A stretch of DNA of 64,000 nucleotides from an uncultured Christensenella sp. (GCA_910578545.1 CAJTPT010000008.1:1-64000); one strand, 5' to 3'; shown: positions 17,121 through 27,086, numbered from the stretch's first letter. Made by a program: numbers and translations. Notes: generated by a model not told the origin, from the letters alone.

Positions 17121-20100
17121 TTAAGCCGCCACGTATTCTTTTATTGTCAACTGATTATTTGAGTCGATTGTGACAACGTAAGTTTTATCGGTTTCGACGC
17201 CTTCCAAGTTATTGGATTCGGCAGAACCTTTGGTAAACTTGAAGCTGATTTTATTGCCCAACGCTTTGGTCGAAGTCATTTCCGCTTTCAGCGTAGGACG
17301 GTCGTTCCATTTTTCCGCCAGCAAATTGCCTGCATCGGTCCATGCCCACATCTTGTAGTCACCAAGCGTAACGGCACTGCCGTCGGCGTTTGCAAAATAG
17401 ATGGTTATCGATTTGTTATCGGAACCTGTTAGCACAAACTTGGTACCGATCAATTGATCGGTCGTATCTCCGCCGACCTGTTTTACAAACTCCATGCGTA
17501 CCCATTGAGTGTAAACCTTGTAGTAAACAGTGTACTTACCGACAGGGAGCGTAGGATTAGCCGTGCTACCTTGTTTTACACCGTTGATATAAAGCTCACT
17601 GAATGCTACGTAACTACCGCTCGTAGCAGACGATTGATTCCAAACCTTTACCGAAGTGTTCTCCGTTAACTCGAACTCAATCGTATACTGCTCCGTCATA
17701 TTATTTGCCGTATCGGGGGTAAGAGTTGTAAACTTATAATCCGCCGAAGGCTGTGCGTCGCCGATAACGAGATACTTGCCTACTGCAAGCGTACTCGGAT
17801 CGGGTTGTTCTACGCCTTCTATCGAAATGTGGATAGCGCCGTCAACAACGGATAGTGTGTACGTACCCTTAATCGTGATCCTCACATTCGTACCTTCATA
17901 TCCGACCTTGCCTTGATCGGCGGCAACGACGTTGGAATAGTCCAAATCGCCGCTCCAAAGAATAGTTCCGTCATCATTTGCCTTAGCAATCTTGAACGTA
18001 TCGCCGACTTCCAGATCAACAATTATCGTGTTATCGGCGCCGAACCTGAATTCGGGGTTGACCGTCGCCCATTTATGCGCGTCATTACCGGTAAACTCAC
18101 CCACAAGGTAATAGCTATCATCCGGCACATACTCGGCATAAGTGCCGAAAAGAGTCCAAACGTCGTCGCCATTCCCCTTGTACAGATAGAACGAGTAAGT
18201 ACCGTCGGCCGTAATCTTAACTGTAGTACCGTTGACCGACGCAATGCCGTGCGAATTTGTATCGACGGTAAGAGTTACCGTAGAGCTATCGACCTCGAAC
18301 GTGATTTGGTCGGGCGAATTAAGGCTGATACCCTCTATCATATACTCGATATCATGATAGACGCTTTCATTCGAGTTGTCGGTAAGCTCGTACTTTTCCT
18401 CGCCGATAACGATGTAATTGCCGGTAAGCTTTTGCCACTTAGCATAGAGCGTACGTGTGGTGCTGGTCGCAGGGAAAGTATAGGCATTGGTGCAGTCTTT
18501 ATCCAAGAACCAGCCTAATAATACCCATCCGTCACGCGTAGGATATTCGTCTGCCGGCGCGACAGCTGGCTCGCCCTTGTTGACCGTTTTTACCACGGGA
18601 TCCGGTGCGCCCGTATAGTTGAAGTCAAACGTAATCTTAACCGTTTGGCGTTCCCACTTGGCTTTGAGCGTAATATCACCCGTAACGGGCTCGGTAAACA
18701 GATACTCTGCGTCGTCCAAGAACCAGCCCTTAAACGTCCAATTAGTGCGTTCCGGATTAGCGGGCTTAGTAGCCTTCTGTCCTTTTTCGACACTCACTTC
18801 CGTTACCTTATCGACGCCTGTTGCAACATCGTAGTTAAGGTCGAACGATACGGTGTAGTAAACTATCTGCTCGAACACAGCTGTAAGCTCGATTACGTCC
18901 GTCTTGTTATCGGGCAACATATCGTGTGTGAGCGCAGTTACCTTTGCATCCTTATACTGCCATTCGATAAACCTATAGCCGCTCTTGGACGGGTTTTTAA
19001 GCGTTATCGAGCTTGCGTCGGTTATGCTGTACGTTTCGGGGTTATCCGCATGGTTAGTACCGTCGTTAAGCTTGTAGTCAACCGTGTAATAGATTGCTTC
19101 CCAGTGCGCGTAAAGCGTTACGTCGCCCGTAATCGAAGTATTGGCAAAATCAAACACGGCAGCGTCCTCGACGTCGCGTCCGTCCTCAGACCAAAACGCA
19201 AAGTCGTAGTAAGCGCGCGTCGGGTCGGTAGCGGGCTTGGTCGCCTTTTCGTTGTACTCAACGGTCTGCCCGTATTCATCTACCTCGTCGCCGTTGGCGA
19301 TAAACTTGACCGTATAGCTCAAAACCTCAAACTTGGCATACAAGCTAATCGTTTGCGGCGTGGCGCCGTCGCCCTCGTTTTCGGGCAGGCGCGCGTACGT
19401 CATGTGGTTGATAGGCGTGCCGCCGAGATTGCTTGCCATGCACCAACCCTTAAACTCAAACCCCGTCTTTTCCGCCGTTTTGAGTGCAAAGTCGTTGGGA
19501 TACAGGTTAGCGGTTGCAGTGTACGTGTCGGGCGTTCCGAATACCGCGCCGTCTACGTAATAATCGATGGTGTACGTTTTGGAAATCCACTTTGCGTAAA
19601 TCGAGATGTTGTCCGTGACCTTGTCTGTAGCAAAGTCCCAGACGTTTGTGCACGCCGCTTCCTTATACCAACCGCCGAAGGTGTAGCCCTTAAGCGTGGG
19701 CGTTTCGGTCGGCTCGGTTACAAGCGTGTTGTGATTGACATTGGTCGAATCCGGCATGTTGTTTGCGACTTTGCCGCTGCCCGGAATATTGATAGCAAAC
19801 TCAACCGTATAGCCGGAAGAATTAGCTACGTTAATCGGGAACGTGCAAGTCGCGCCCTCGTACGTTGCGGTCATTGTATGGTCGCCGGCAACCGTGAACG
19901 TGCCGGACCCGCTCATTGCAGCGGTGCATGTAAACGTGATATTAGCGGCCGGAACAACTTCATCGGTATCGTCGTTGAACAACGCCTTAAACGTAAGTCC
20001 GCTTGCGTTGAACGTACCGCTCATGTATTGCTGTGCGGCAGCGCCGTCGACGGTAAGCCCGACGATTTGGCGCTCGACGACCGTTATGGTAAACGCAGCC

Positions 20101-23100
20101 GTAAGATTGGAATACTTGACGGTGACCTCGAAGCCGCCCGCACTCAGCTCTGTGCCGAGCGCAGGTGTAACGGTGTAGTTATTGACGGGGTTACCTTCAA
20201 CAACGGTAGCGCCGACTATGCCCTCGTTGTAAACGGGCGTAACTGCGATGCCGTTAACGGTGAGTGCGTCGCCCTCGACAAAACCCGCCGAGTGCGGCTT
20301 AATCAAGCCGCTCGGGTCTACCTTTATGGACGTGAGCCTGTTATCGACGGTGACAGTAACGGTAACGCCCGTAGCGGTGATATCGCCGTACTTGACAGTT
20401 ACGGGAATAACGTCGCCCGCCTTGATAAACATATTGGCGTTATCCGCATACTCGCTTGCAATCGTAAACGTCATATCGGTTGCGTTAAGAGTAACGGTAT
20501 CGCCGTTATCCTTGGTTGCCGTAAACGCAAGGCCGTTAGCGGCAAACGTATCGCCCACCTTGTAGGTATCGGTGTTGAGCGAGCCGGTAATCCTTACGGA
20601 TACTATCTGCGGCTCATTGACCGTAAGCCCCGTTATATCCTTATTGAATGACGGCATTGTAAGCGTGCAGCCCTCGGGCTTAGGCTGTGTATATTTAACC
20701 GTTATTTTGTTATTGCTCGTCGTGAGCGTAGCGCCGTTTGCGGGGGTTGTCTTGTAGTTGATGTCCGCCGTGACGGTGCTAAGCGTTGTGCCGCCGTTGA
20801 AGTAAACGGTGACTTCTAAGCCGGTCGTGTCAAGCGCGTCGCCCGCAAAGTACGTCATTTTGGTCGGGTTATCGGTAACGGCAATCGACGTAACCTTATT
20901 GAGCACGTTCACCTTAAAGGTAGCGGTCAATTTCGGATTCGCTTTGAGCGCAACCGTAACGGTTACCTCGTTGCCGCGCCGCAACTCGCCCGTGGTAACG
21001 CCGACAAGGTTTGCGGTAACGTCAAACAACTCCGCATCTGTCACGATTAGGTCCATACCGGTTTTGTCGTAATCCAGCTTGATTTTGAGTCCGGCCGTAT
21101 TGAGCTCGTCGCCCACAAAATACCACTTTTGGGTCGGGGCGGTGTCAATGCTTATGCCTACGATTTGCGGCTCTTTTGCCACGTACGTGTACGTGAATAC
21201 GCCGCCCTTGTAAATAATAATCAGCGTGTTTTCGCCTGCTACCGCAGTGCTTTGAACGACGGTGTATTCACCCGCCGCAAGCGCGCCGCCGTTTGCCGTA
21301 ACCGTAAAGAGTCCTTTGGTAGCGGCGTCGTTTTTGAGCTCGTCGTCGACGTAGATAGTCTTATCGGCTTTAAGTTCAATCGTGACGGGCACATAATTGT
21401 TGATAGTGAGCTTATTTTCGGCACGGTTGAACACTATGTTATAGTAGCCGTCATCGATTGTATCAAGCTTGATATCGGGCGCGTTTCCGGACGACAAACC
21501 AAACGGCGTGCCGAGTTCTTCAAACGTGCCGCCCAACCAAATACCGCCGCTGTTCCTAATCTTGAACGTGTCGTACTTTTTGAGATACACGTTGGTGAAC
21601 ATGTAGTTATTAGAGTTGTGCGAGAATGCGTTTTTGGTCGACCAACTATCGGACGCATTGAACCAGTACGTGAAGTTACCGACAAGGTACCATACGCCGT
21701 TCTCGAGTTCCAAGTCCTCGGACGGATTTTCGGGACTGCCATCCATCGGGTCGCGCCAGTCGATATAGCCGTCAAGTGTAAACGTGATGTAATTTGCGCC
21801 GTCGCCGTTAGTGCCGAACTCGATAGTCCAAGTTCTGCCCTCGCCGAGAGCGTACGCATTGACCTCGTAGTTTTCGGCGCCGCACGTAATCGTCATAGCC
21901 GCCTCAGGGCGAACGATGCACACGGTCTGAGCATACGGGTCGTTCCATGTAATATTGTTTGTCGCTTTGTCGTAGTCGATAAACTTAAACGTATCGCCCG
22001 CTTTGAGTGTTACGTTTGTAATCTTCCATTCTTTACCGGTGCGCGTAGCCGGTGCAAGGTATTGGGCGACGTCGGGACGCTTGTCAAAGTCGTTCCAATC
22101 ATTAAAGTTACCGACAAGGTATTTTCCGCTTGTCGCTTTTTGATACCAACGCGCGTAAAGATTGAACGTATGATTTTTGTCAAACGCGGCAGTGGAGTTG
22201 TTTACTTCGGTTTCAAAATCCCATGCGTCGGTGCACAGGACGTCGGTATACCAACCCAGGAACGCATAGTCTGAAAGCGAAGGGGTTGTAGTAGGCGCGG
22301 CGATTGCATTGCCGTAAACGACCGTCGTGTCGTCGGGCTTGCCGCTCGTCGACTCGGTAACGCCCGCAGGTTTGTTGCTATTATACTTAACGTTGTATTC
22401 GTTGCCCGATTTGGCGTAAACGGTAATCGTGCTTACGCCGCCGTCGGCTACCGCGTAGCTCAAAATATTTTCTTCAAGCCTAACCGCCGCTTCGCCGTAC
22501 GCAGAGTCGAAGAACCACCCGTCAAAGTAATATCCTTCGGCAAGCGTGGGCTCGGTATCGAGCGTGACCTCGCCGTCAGTGACCTTGTAGGTCGTGGGAT
22601 TGGTAGTCGTAACTCCGTCGCCGACGTACGAAATTACGTACTTTATTTCCGTCCACTTTGCGTAAATCGTTTTGATTGAGTCTGCCGTTACAGGCGTATT
22701 AAAGTCGTATTCGGTAGTCCACGTTCTGTCCGTATACCAGCCGTCAAACGTATAGCCGACGCGGTTGCATAACTCTGTAAGATTGCGGTAAATCGCTTTT
22801 TCGCCCTCTACGATATTGCGCGAATACGTCTGTTTGCCGTCGGCGTTATGGTCGTAACCGTAATCGAACGTAAACGTATAGGCGGTCTTTTGCTCGATCA
22901 ACGCAACAAAGGTCTTATCGCCGTTCATGCCCGAAGTGTTGTCGACCTCGGTGCGGCTATCGTCGCCATGCACGTACCAAGACATAAATATGTAATCTAC
23001 GTCAACTCCGTCGGCGGTGACGACTTCAACGTCGTCAACACCCGGCAATGTCGTCGTCTTGCCGTAGACGTATTGCTTGGGCGCGCTCTCGCTGAGCGTC

Positions 23101-24692
23101 GCGGTATACGTCGATTCGCTTCCGCCGAGCACGTAATTAATGTTATAAGTATTAGCGGTAAAGCGCGCATACAGCTTGATTTCGGTAGTCGCGCCCTCGG
23201 GAATTAAGTCGTAAGTAAGCTTTTCCACATCGGCGCCGTCCGTTTGGGCGGTGTACCAGCCGTCAAACGTGTGGTAATCGCGAGTAGCGACTTTGAGCGT
23301 AACGTCGCCGTCGGTCGCTTTGTACGTTGCGGGATTGGCGCCGTTAGCGCCGTTATTAAGGTTATACGTAACGGTGTAGGACTTTGCCGTCCACTTTGCG
23401 TAAAGGGTAACGTCCGCAGTAACCTTATCGGTAGCGAAGTTCCACTTGTCGGTGCACGCCGCTTCCTTGTACCATCCGTCGAAAGTAAAGCCTTTAAGCG
23501 TGGGATTGTCGGGTTGAGCGGTAGTCGAGTTTTGTTCGACAATTTTAGCGCCGGGCATATCGGCAATCTTATCCGCAAAATTATCGGCTATATTAGCGAC
23601 GAAGCTCATGTTGTACCGAACGACGTCCGCCGCTTTTACGGTAACCTTAAACGAAGCTCTTTTACCCTCGTACGTGACGGTAACGGTTTGCTCGCGAATG
23701 CCGTCCTTATCGTAGCCGCTGATCGTGTATTCAGTTACGATCTCGGACGAGTCGTCGGAATAGTACGCCGTAACGACCATACCCGTAAGGTCGAGCTCTT
23801 CGCCCTCGGTATACAACAGCTTTGTAGGCTTTGCAGTGATTTCTATTTTAGAAAGAACGGGGGCGTTTACCGTAACGCCGAAATCGGCAGTCACGGCTTT
23901 GTTCGCCTTGTACGTGACCGTTATCTTTTGCGTTCCCGTCTTGGTCTTGTCGTAGCCGCTTACCTCGTAAGCGTCGGAGGAAAGAGGTTCTTTAACGCCG
24001 TCGCCCTCGCCGTCCGAGTACACAGCCGTAACGACCATGCCCGTAAGGTCGAGCTCTTCGCCGACAAAGTACGTTGTTTTAGTCGGCGGGGTAACTTCTA
24101 TACGAATAAGCGCGGGCATAGGCTCGCCGTCCGTTACCGTAATCTCGACGGTAGTGGTTTTTCCGCCGTACGTAACGGTAATCTGCTTTTTGCCGACGGT
24201 CGAAGTATCGGGCGAAGTAAATTCAAAATCGGTAACCGTCTTTTCGGTACCGTTGTCGTACTTTGCCGTAACCGTTATGTCCGACTTAGCAACAGTATCG
24301 CCCACCATATACGTTTTGGCGACGGTAGCAACTATCTCGGAAAGCGTGGACTCAACGCCGTTATCCGTCCACTGCGCGTACAGCTTTAAATCGCTCTTTA
24401 CGAGCGCGGAAAACACGTAAGATTTGTCGCCCGCCGTATCGGTCGTCCATTCCTTAAACGCGTAACCGGTGCGCGTCGGATCGTTCGGCTTTTCGGCGGC
24501 GTTGTTGTCCGTCACCTTGTCGGTGCGGTAAACGCCGCTATTAGGTGCGCCGTCGTAGTTGTAATAATATGTAACTACGTGCTGCTTGTCGCCCTCTTGA
24601 GGCAAGTCGACGTTTTTGCACGCAACAGTAAAGCATGCGGCAAAAGCCAAAACAACAGCCACAAACAATAAGCTAAGTTTCTTTTTCATCAT
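17121..24692 (-). CDS. giant modular lipoprotein with InlB, Ig-like and CBM-like modules
   Basis: About 2522 residues. A lipoprotein signal (KKKLSLLFVAVVLAFAAC, lipobox TVAC) anchors it outside the membrane. Then come an InlB-type repeat, three bacterial Ig-like (Big) domains with the motif YFVGEELDLTGMVVTAVY, six InlB-type repeats (marker GYTFDGWYT... LYAKW), two carbohydrate-binding-like modules (KYLVGNFNDW and WYLVGNFTYW, each followed by a DTFKI strand), several more Ig-like domains, six more InlB-type repeats, and three C-terminal CBM-like beta modules. No enzyme domain was seen. The build suggests adhesion or glycan capture; the glycan is unknown. Two adjacent ATGs; the second (24689) sits better behind the GGGGG site. 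Own promoter, leader hairpin and terminator. Confidence 0.93.
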   Translation of the reverse strand: MMKKKLSLLFVAVVLAFAACFTVACKNVDLPQEGDKQHVVTYYYNYDGAPNSGVYRTDKVTDNNAAEKPNDPTRTGYAFKEWTTDTAGDKSYVFSALVKSDLKLYAQWTDNGVESTLSEIVATVAKTYMVGDTVAKSDITVTAKYDNGTEKTVTDFEFTSPDTSTVGKKQITVTYGGKTTTVEITVTDGEPMPALIRIEVTPPTKTTYFVGEELDLTGMVVTAVYSDGEGDGVKEPLSSDAYEVSGYDKTKTGTQKITVTYKANKAVTADFGVTVNAPVLSKIEITAKPTKLLYTEGEELDLTGMVVTAYYSDDSSEIVTEYTISGYDKDGIREQTVTVTYEGKRASFKVTVKAADVVRYNMSFVANIADNFADKIADMPGAKIVEQNSTTAQPDNPTLKGFTFDGWYKEAACTDKWNFATDKVTADVTLYAKWTAKSYTVTYNLNNGANGANPATYKATDGDVTLKVATRDYHTFDGWYTAQTDGADVEKLTYDLIPEGATTEIKLYARFTANTYNINYVLGGSESTYTATLSESAPKQYVYGKTTTLPGVDDVEVVTADGVDVDYIFMSWYVHGDDSRTEVDNTSGMNGDKTFVALIEQKTAYTFTFDYGYDHNADGKQTYSRNIVEGEKAIYRNLTELCNRVGYTFDGWYTDRTWTTEYDFNTPVTADSIKTIYAKWTEIKYVISYVGDGVTTTNPTTYKVTDGEVTLDTEPTLAEGYYFDGWFFDSAYGEAAVRLEENILSYAVADGGVSTITVYAKSGNEYNVKYNSNKPAGVTESTSGKPDDTTVVYGNAIAAPTTTPSLSDYAFLGWYTDVLCTDAWDFETEVNNSTAAFDKNHTFNLYARWYQKATSGKYLVGNFNDWNDFDKRPDVAQYLAPATRTGKEWKITNVTLKAGDTFKFIDYDKATNNITWNDPYAQTVCIVRPEAAMTITCGAENYEVNAYALGEGRTWTIEFGTNGDGANYITFTLDGYIDWRDPMDGSPENPSEDLELENGVWYLVGNFTYWFNASDSWSTKNAFSHNSNNYMFTNVYLKKYDTFKIRNSGGIWLGGTFEELGTPFGLSSGNAPDIKLDTIDDGYYNIVFNRAENKLTINNYVPVTIELKADKTIYVDDELKNDAATKGLFTVTANGGALAAGEYTVVQSTAVAGENTLIIIYKGGVFTYTYVAKEPQIVGISIDTAPTQKWYFVGDELNTAGLKIKLDYDKTGMDLIVTDAELFDVTANLVGVTTGELRRGNEVTVTVALKANPKLTATFKVNVLNKVTSIAVTDNPTKMTYFAGDALDTTGLEVTVYFNGGTTLSTVTADINYKTTPANGATLTTSNNKITVKYTQPKPEGCTLTMPSFNKDITGLTVNEPQIVSVRITGSLNTDTYKVGDTFAANGLAFTATKDNGDTVTLNATDMTFTIASEYADNANMFIKAGDVIPVTVKYGDITATGVTVTVTVDNRLTSIKVDPSGLIKPHSAGFVEGDALTVNGIAVTPVYNEGIVGATVVEGNPVNNYTVTPALGTELSAGGFEVTVKYSNLTAAFTITVVERQIVGLTVDGAAAQQYMSGTFNASGLTFKALFNDDTDEVVPAANITFTCTAAMSGSGTFTVAGDHTMTATYEGATCTFPINVANSSGYTVEFAINIPGSGKVANNMPDSTNVNHNTLVTEPTETPTLKGYTFGGWYKEAACTNVWDFATDKVTDNISIYAKWISKTYTIDYYVDGAVFGTPDTYTATANLYPNDFALKTAEKTGFEFKGWCMASNLGGTPINHMTYARLPENEGDGATPQTISLYAKFEVLSYTVKFIANGDEVDEYGQTVEYNEKATKPATDPTRAYYDFAFWSEDGRDVEDAAVFDFANTSITGDVTLYAHWEAIYYTVDYKLNDGTNHADNPETYSITDASSITLKNPSKSGYRFIEWQYKDAKVTALTHDMLPDNKTDVIELTAVFEQIVYYTVSFDLNYDVATGVDKVTEVSVEKGQKATKPANPERTNWTFKGWFLDDAEYLFTEPVTGDITLKAKWERQTVKITFDFNYTGAPDPVVKTVNKGEPAVAPADEYPTRDGWVLLGWFLDKDCTNAYTFPATSTTRTLYAKWQKLTGNYIVIGEEKYELTDNSNESVYHDIEYMIEGISLNSPDQITFEVDSSTVTLTVDTNSHGIASVNGTTVKITADGTYSFYLYKGNGDDVWTLFGTYAEYVPDDSYYLVGEFTGNDAHKWATVNPEFRFGADNTIIVDLEVGDTFKIAKANDDGTILWSGDLDYSNVVAADQGKVGYEGTNVRITIKGTYTLSVVDGAIHISIEGVEQPDPSTLAVGKYLVIGDAQPSADYKFTTLTPDTANNMTEQYTIEFELTENTSVKVWNQSSATSGSYVAFSELYINGVKQGSTANPTLPVGKYTVYYKVYTQWVRMEFVKQVGGDTTDQLIGTKFVLTGSDNKSITIYFANADGSAVTLGDYKMWAWTDAGNLLAEKWNDRPTLKAEMTSTKALGNKISFKFTKGSAESNNLEGVETDKTYVVTIDSNNQLTIKEYVAA

Positions 24693-24698
24693 TCCCCC

Positions 24699-24718
24699 GC
24701 GACCGAAAATACGGTCGC
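24699..24718 (-). promoter_or_regulatory. leader hairpin before the ribosome binding site
   Basis: GCGACCG-TATTTT-CGGTCGC on the minus strand, a perfect 7-bp stem in the 5' leader, directly against the GGGGG ribosome binding site. Read on plus it would look like a terminator (T run after the stem), but no plus-strand gene precedes it. Confidence 0.6.
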
Positions 24719-24737
24719 TTTTTTATTGATATACTAT

Positions 24738-24766
24738 ATTATACTACCTGAAATACCTCTTGTCAA
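24738..24766 (-). promoter_or_regulatory. perfect sigma-A promoter of the giant lipoprotein
   Basis: Minus strand: TTGACA (24766-24761), 17-bp spacer, TATAAT (24743-24738). Confidence 0.92.
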
Positions 24767-24818
24767 TATCCGATTTAAGATTTTTTTTGCGTTAAGAGCC
24801 AAACGGCATTTGTTTATA

Positions 24819-24847
24819 TTGACAATCTGACTTTCGATTTGCATAAT
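24819..24847 (+). promoter_or_regulatory. promoter of the PHP phosphoesterase
   Basis: TTGACA (24819-24824), 17-bp spacer, CATAAT (24842-24847). The leader would be about 25 nt, with AGG 8 nt before ATG. Confidence 0.7.
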
Positions 24848-24879
24848 ATACATATTACTATAATAGACAGGTTAGAAAT

Positions 24880-25623
24880 ATGAAGCTTATTCCAAATACC
24901 ACCGACCTTTCCGCAATGGACTGCCACCTGCACAGCGCTTTTTCTCCCGACGCCAATGCCTGCGGCGCGGACGAGCCGCAAAAGATCGCCGATACCGTGC
25001 GAAGCCGCGGGCTAAAGGGTTTTATAGTAACCGACCACTTGGACGTAGGACATTGGGACGGGTATATTATCGATTTCGATAAATACTTTAAGACATGGGA
25101 AACGGTGCGCCGCGACAACCCCGACCTAACCATATATATAGGGCTCGAGGTCGGCTACGAAAAGAAGTACGCAAAACAAACGGCGACGCTTATCCGCGAC
25201 CTGCCGCTCGAGTACGTAATCAACAGCGTGCACAATTGGGATCACACGGTGCCGACGCCGATCGGCGAGCCGCCGTACGAGTCATATCTCGACGCGGTTA
25301 TCGACTCGCTCGACGCGCCGTACGAGTTTAACACCGTCGGGCACCTCGGGTTTTTGGAACGGTATATAAAAACGCCAATGCGGTACGCCGACTACAAACC
25401 GCAGCTGGATGAGATTATAAAAAAAGCGATAGCGCGCGGCATTAGGTTCGAGGAAAACACCAACACCGAGATCGAGCCAAACCAGCCTCGCCGCGAGTTT
25501 TTGCTCGCGTACAAATCGGCGGGCGGCGTTATTCCCATGCTCGGCTCGGACGCGCACGTATCAAAAAACATCGCGCAACGATTTGCCGAAACGCAATGCT
25601 TTTTAGAGGAAATTTTTAATTAA
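24880..25623 (+). CDS. PHP-domain metal phosphoesterase (histidinol-phosphatase-like)
   Basis: A 247-residue soluble PHP-domain protein. The metal ligands of the family are in place: DCHLHSAFS (HxH), VTDHLDVG, the glutamate in GLEVGYE, SVHNWDH, VGHLGFLERY and GSDAHVS near the C-terminus. The closest family is HisK/HisJ-type histidinol phosphatase, which removes phosphate from histidinol phosphate, but there are no histidine genes in the window, so the substrate is open. It has its own promoter and a terminator (25655-25687), and its stop codon is the first base block of repeat copy A2. Confidence 0.87.
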   Translation: MKLIPNTTDLSAMDCHLHSAFSPDANACGADEPQKIADTVRSRGLKGFIVTDHLDVGHWDGYIIDFDKYFKTWETVRRDNPDLTIYIGLEVGYEKKYAKQTATLIRDLPLEYVINSVHNWDHTVPTPIGEPPYESYLDAVIDSLDAPYEFNTVGHLGFLERYIKTPMRYADYKPQLDEIIKKAIARGIRFEENTNTEIEPNQPRREFLLAYKSAGGVIPMLGSDAHVSKNIAQRFAETQCFLEEIFN

Positions 25624-25836
25624 TTCGGAATTAGAAATATGAAATGCGTAATTTGAGAAGTCGTTCACTCGGCTTCTCTTTTCTTTTACAGATATCCTAT
25701 GTGTTTAACCGTTAGACTTCTTTTGTCGTTCCGAATATGCTCGGCGCAGTGAAGAATCTCACGGACAAAATGTTTACCGAATAGAAAAGTCGAGCCTGTC
25801 GCTCGACAATTCCGAATTCATAACTCCGAATCCCCC
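25618..25836. repeat. AATTCGGAATT-ended element, copy A2
   Basis: About 215 bp. Left end TTAATTAATTCGGAATTAG, overlapping the PHP stop codon. The middle block has TCGGCGCAGTGAAGAATCTC (25741-25760). A GTCGAGC/GCTCGAC hairpin (25789-25807) is shared with copy A3. Right end AATTCCGAATTC. Confidence 0.65.
25655..25687 (+). terminator. terminator of the PHP gene
   Basis: GAGAAG and CTTCTC form a 6-bp stem (with TCG/CGG extension) followed by TTTTCTTTT, about 30 nt after the stop and inside repeat A2. Confidence 0.7.
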
Positions 25837-26015
25837 TCCATACAACGCCAAAGCGGATATTCCGATGAATACCCGCCTTGGCTGTACTAAATAAAAAGTA
25901 AGAAAAGAAAAGATGAGCCGCACTGTATATATGTATTCTACTTGCGTAGTCAGTGCCGAAGCAACAAAAAAGCATACCGCGACGATATCTGCCTTAAGCC
26001 TTAATATTACGGCAT

Positions 26016-26082
26016 GACATTTAGTGAATGTCGTTTTAAATATGATAACATTTACAATAATATTTGCCAAGCACTGAATGTC
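26016..26082 (+). promoter_or_regulatory. candidate operator of the XRE regulator
   Basis: Inverted repeat GACATT-TAGTG-AATGTC (26016-26032) plus a second direct TGAATGTC half-site at 26075-26082, just before the ribosome binding site. The position suggests autoregulation by the protein encoded downstream. No clear -35 box; a TATGAT lies at 26041-26046. Confidence 0.4.
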
Positions 26083-26097
26083 AAAAGGCGGACAAAT

Positions 26098-26346
26098 ATG
26101 TTTAAAAATAAAACAGAAAACGGACAAAATAATATCTGCGGCAAACAGATTTACGCTATCAGAAAAGCCGCGGCGCCAAAGATGTCGCAACGAATGCTTG
26201 CCGAAAAATTACAGCTTATCGGAATCGACGTAGACAAAAACGCCGTCCAGCGAATCGAGAGCGGACAGCGTTTTATTACCGATATTGAATTGCGTGCGAT
26301 TGCAACTGTTTTGAACGTGGATATCATGACTCTTTACGGCGAATAA
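26098..26346 (+). CDS. XRE-family helix-turn-helix regulator
   Basis: An 82-residue protein consisting of a Cro/C1-type DNA-binding domain: GKQIYAIRKAAAPKMSQRML (helices 1-2), then the recognition helix with NAVQRIESGQRF, and LRAIATVLNVDIMTLYG. The start at 26098 follows AAGGCGG with 6-nt spacing; the frame is open further upstream but lacks a site there. It is isolated, with the ECF-like membrane protein convergent 9 bp downstream. Its target is unknown; candidate half-sites lie in its own leader. Confidence 0.85.
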   Translation: MFKNKTENGQNNICGKQIYAIRKAAAPKMSQRMLAEKLQLIGIDVDKNAVQRIESGQRFITDIELRAIATVLNVDIMTLYGE

Positions 26347-26355
26347 AAAACTTTT

Positions 26356-27024
26356 CTATTCCCTCTTATCTTTGTCCGCGTCGTTATCCTTTTTTATTTC
26401 GTAGCCGAATATGTCGTATTCGGGCTCATCCGTTTTGCGCGCAGCGCTTTCGGGTGATTTTTTGTTTTTAAGAATTTCGGCTTTACTTAGGCGCGCCGGG
26501 ATTTTTTTGAGCACGGTATCGGACAGCACGCAAAACACGACGTCGAGAGGCACGAGCACTACCGTTGCCACAACCGCAAACACGGCGTAACCGCCGAGCG
26601 TACTCACCCAATCGGTCACGTTGATATCTAACCCGACGGTTGCATTTATCACGATAAGATAAACTATCCCGACGGTCAGGTTGAAGTACGCGATTGCCAA
26701 GATCGCGCGGATAACCGCCGTTTTCACTTTAAAGTAACCGAGCTTATCAATAAACGCCGTAACTATTCCGTACGGCATAAAAACTATTACGAAAATAAGC
26801 CACTTTACCGACAGCCCCGACATCAAAAACATAAGTCCCGCGCTTGCAATAGCGCACAAAATTCCGTAAGGCACGCTTCCGCGCTTACACGCCGTAAATA
26901 TGCAAAATGCCGCTATAAACAACGGCATAAAGCTTAACGGAAGGTACGCGGTCATAGCGCACATTATTACGGCAAGCGCGGTGCACACCGCCGCCGTAGT
27001 CAGTTTTTTGGTTTGGACTTTCAT
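26356..27024 (-). CDS. ECF-transporter S-component-like membrane protein
   Basis: 222 residues with about five or six hydrophobic helices in the first 170 (MKVQTKKLTTAAVCTALAV at the start, a typical S-component opening) and a charged, cytoplasmic-looking tail rich in Lys/Asp/Glu. S components bind a vitamin or similar small molecule and work with a shared EcfA/EcfT module, which is not in the window. No ligand motif could be identified, so substrate is unknown and the family call is tentative. No Shine-Dalgarno is seen before the ATG; a weak TTGCTA-N17-TTATCA ends a few bases upstream, so this gene might also be leaderless. Confidence 0.65.
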   Translation of the reverse strand: MKVQTKKLTTAAVCTALAVIMCAMTAYLPLSFMPLFIAAFCIFTACKRGSVPYGILCAIASAGLMFLMSGLSVKWLIFVIVFMPYGIVTAFIDKLGYFKVKTAVIRAILAIAYFNLTVGIVYLIVINATVGLDINVTDWVSTLGGYAVFAVVATVVLVPLDVVFCVLSDTVLKKIPARLSKAEILKNKKSPESAARKTDEPEYDIFGYEIKKDNDADKDKRE

Positions 27025-27086
27025 GTAATTGATAAATTTATTAATTCAATCGTAGCAAGATTGCCGCACAAACTTAATCGGAAACC

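Noticed and set aside
18645..20651. Long antisense open frames over the giant lipoprotein gene, and similar ones over the 2424-residue gene.
   Set aside because: They arise from codon bias of the repeat-rich sense genes; no ribosome binding sites or recognisable domains.
25774..25995. A minus-strand frame with hydrophobic, membrane-like sequence divergent from the XRE gene.
   Set aside because: No start codon with a ribosome binding site is found; it runs antisense through the regulator and its 3' end is repeat A2. It may be a remnant, but this is not supported enough to annotate.
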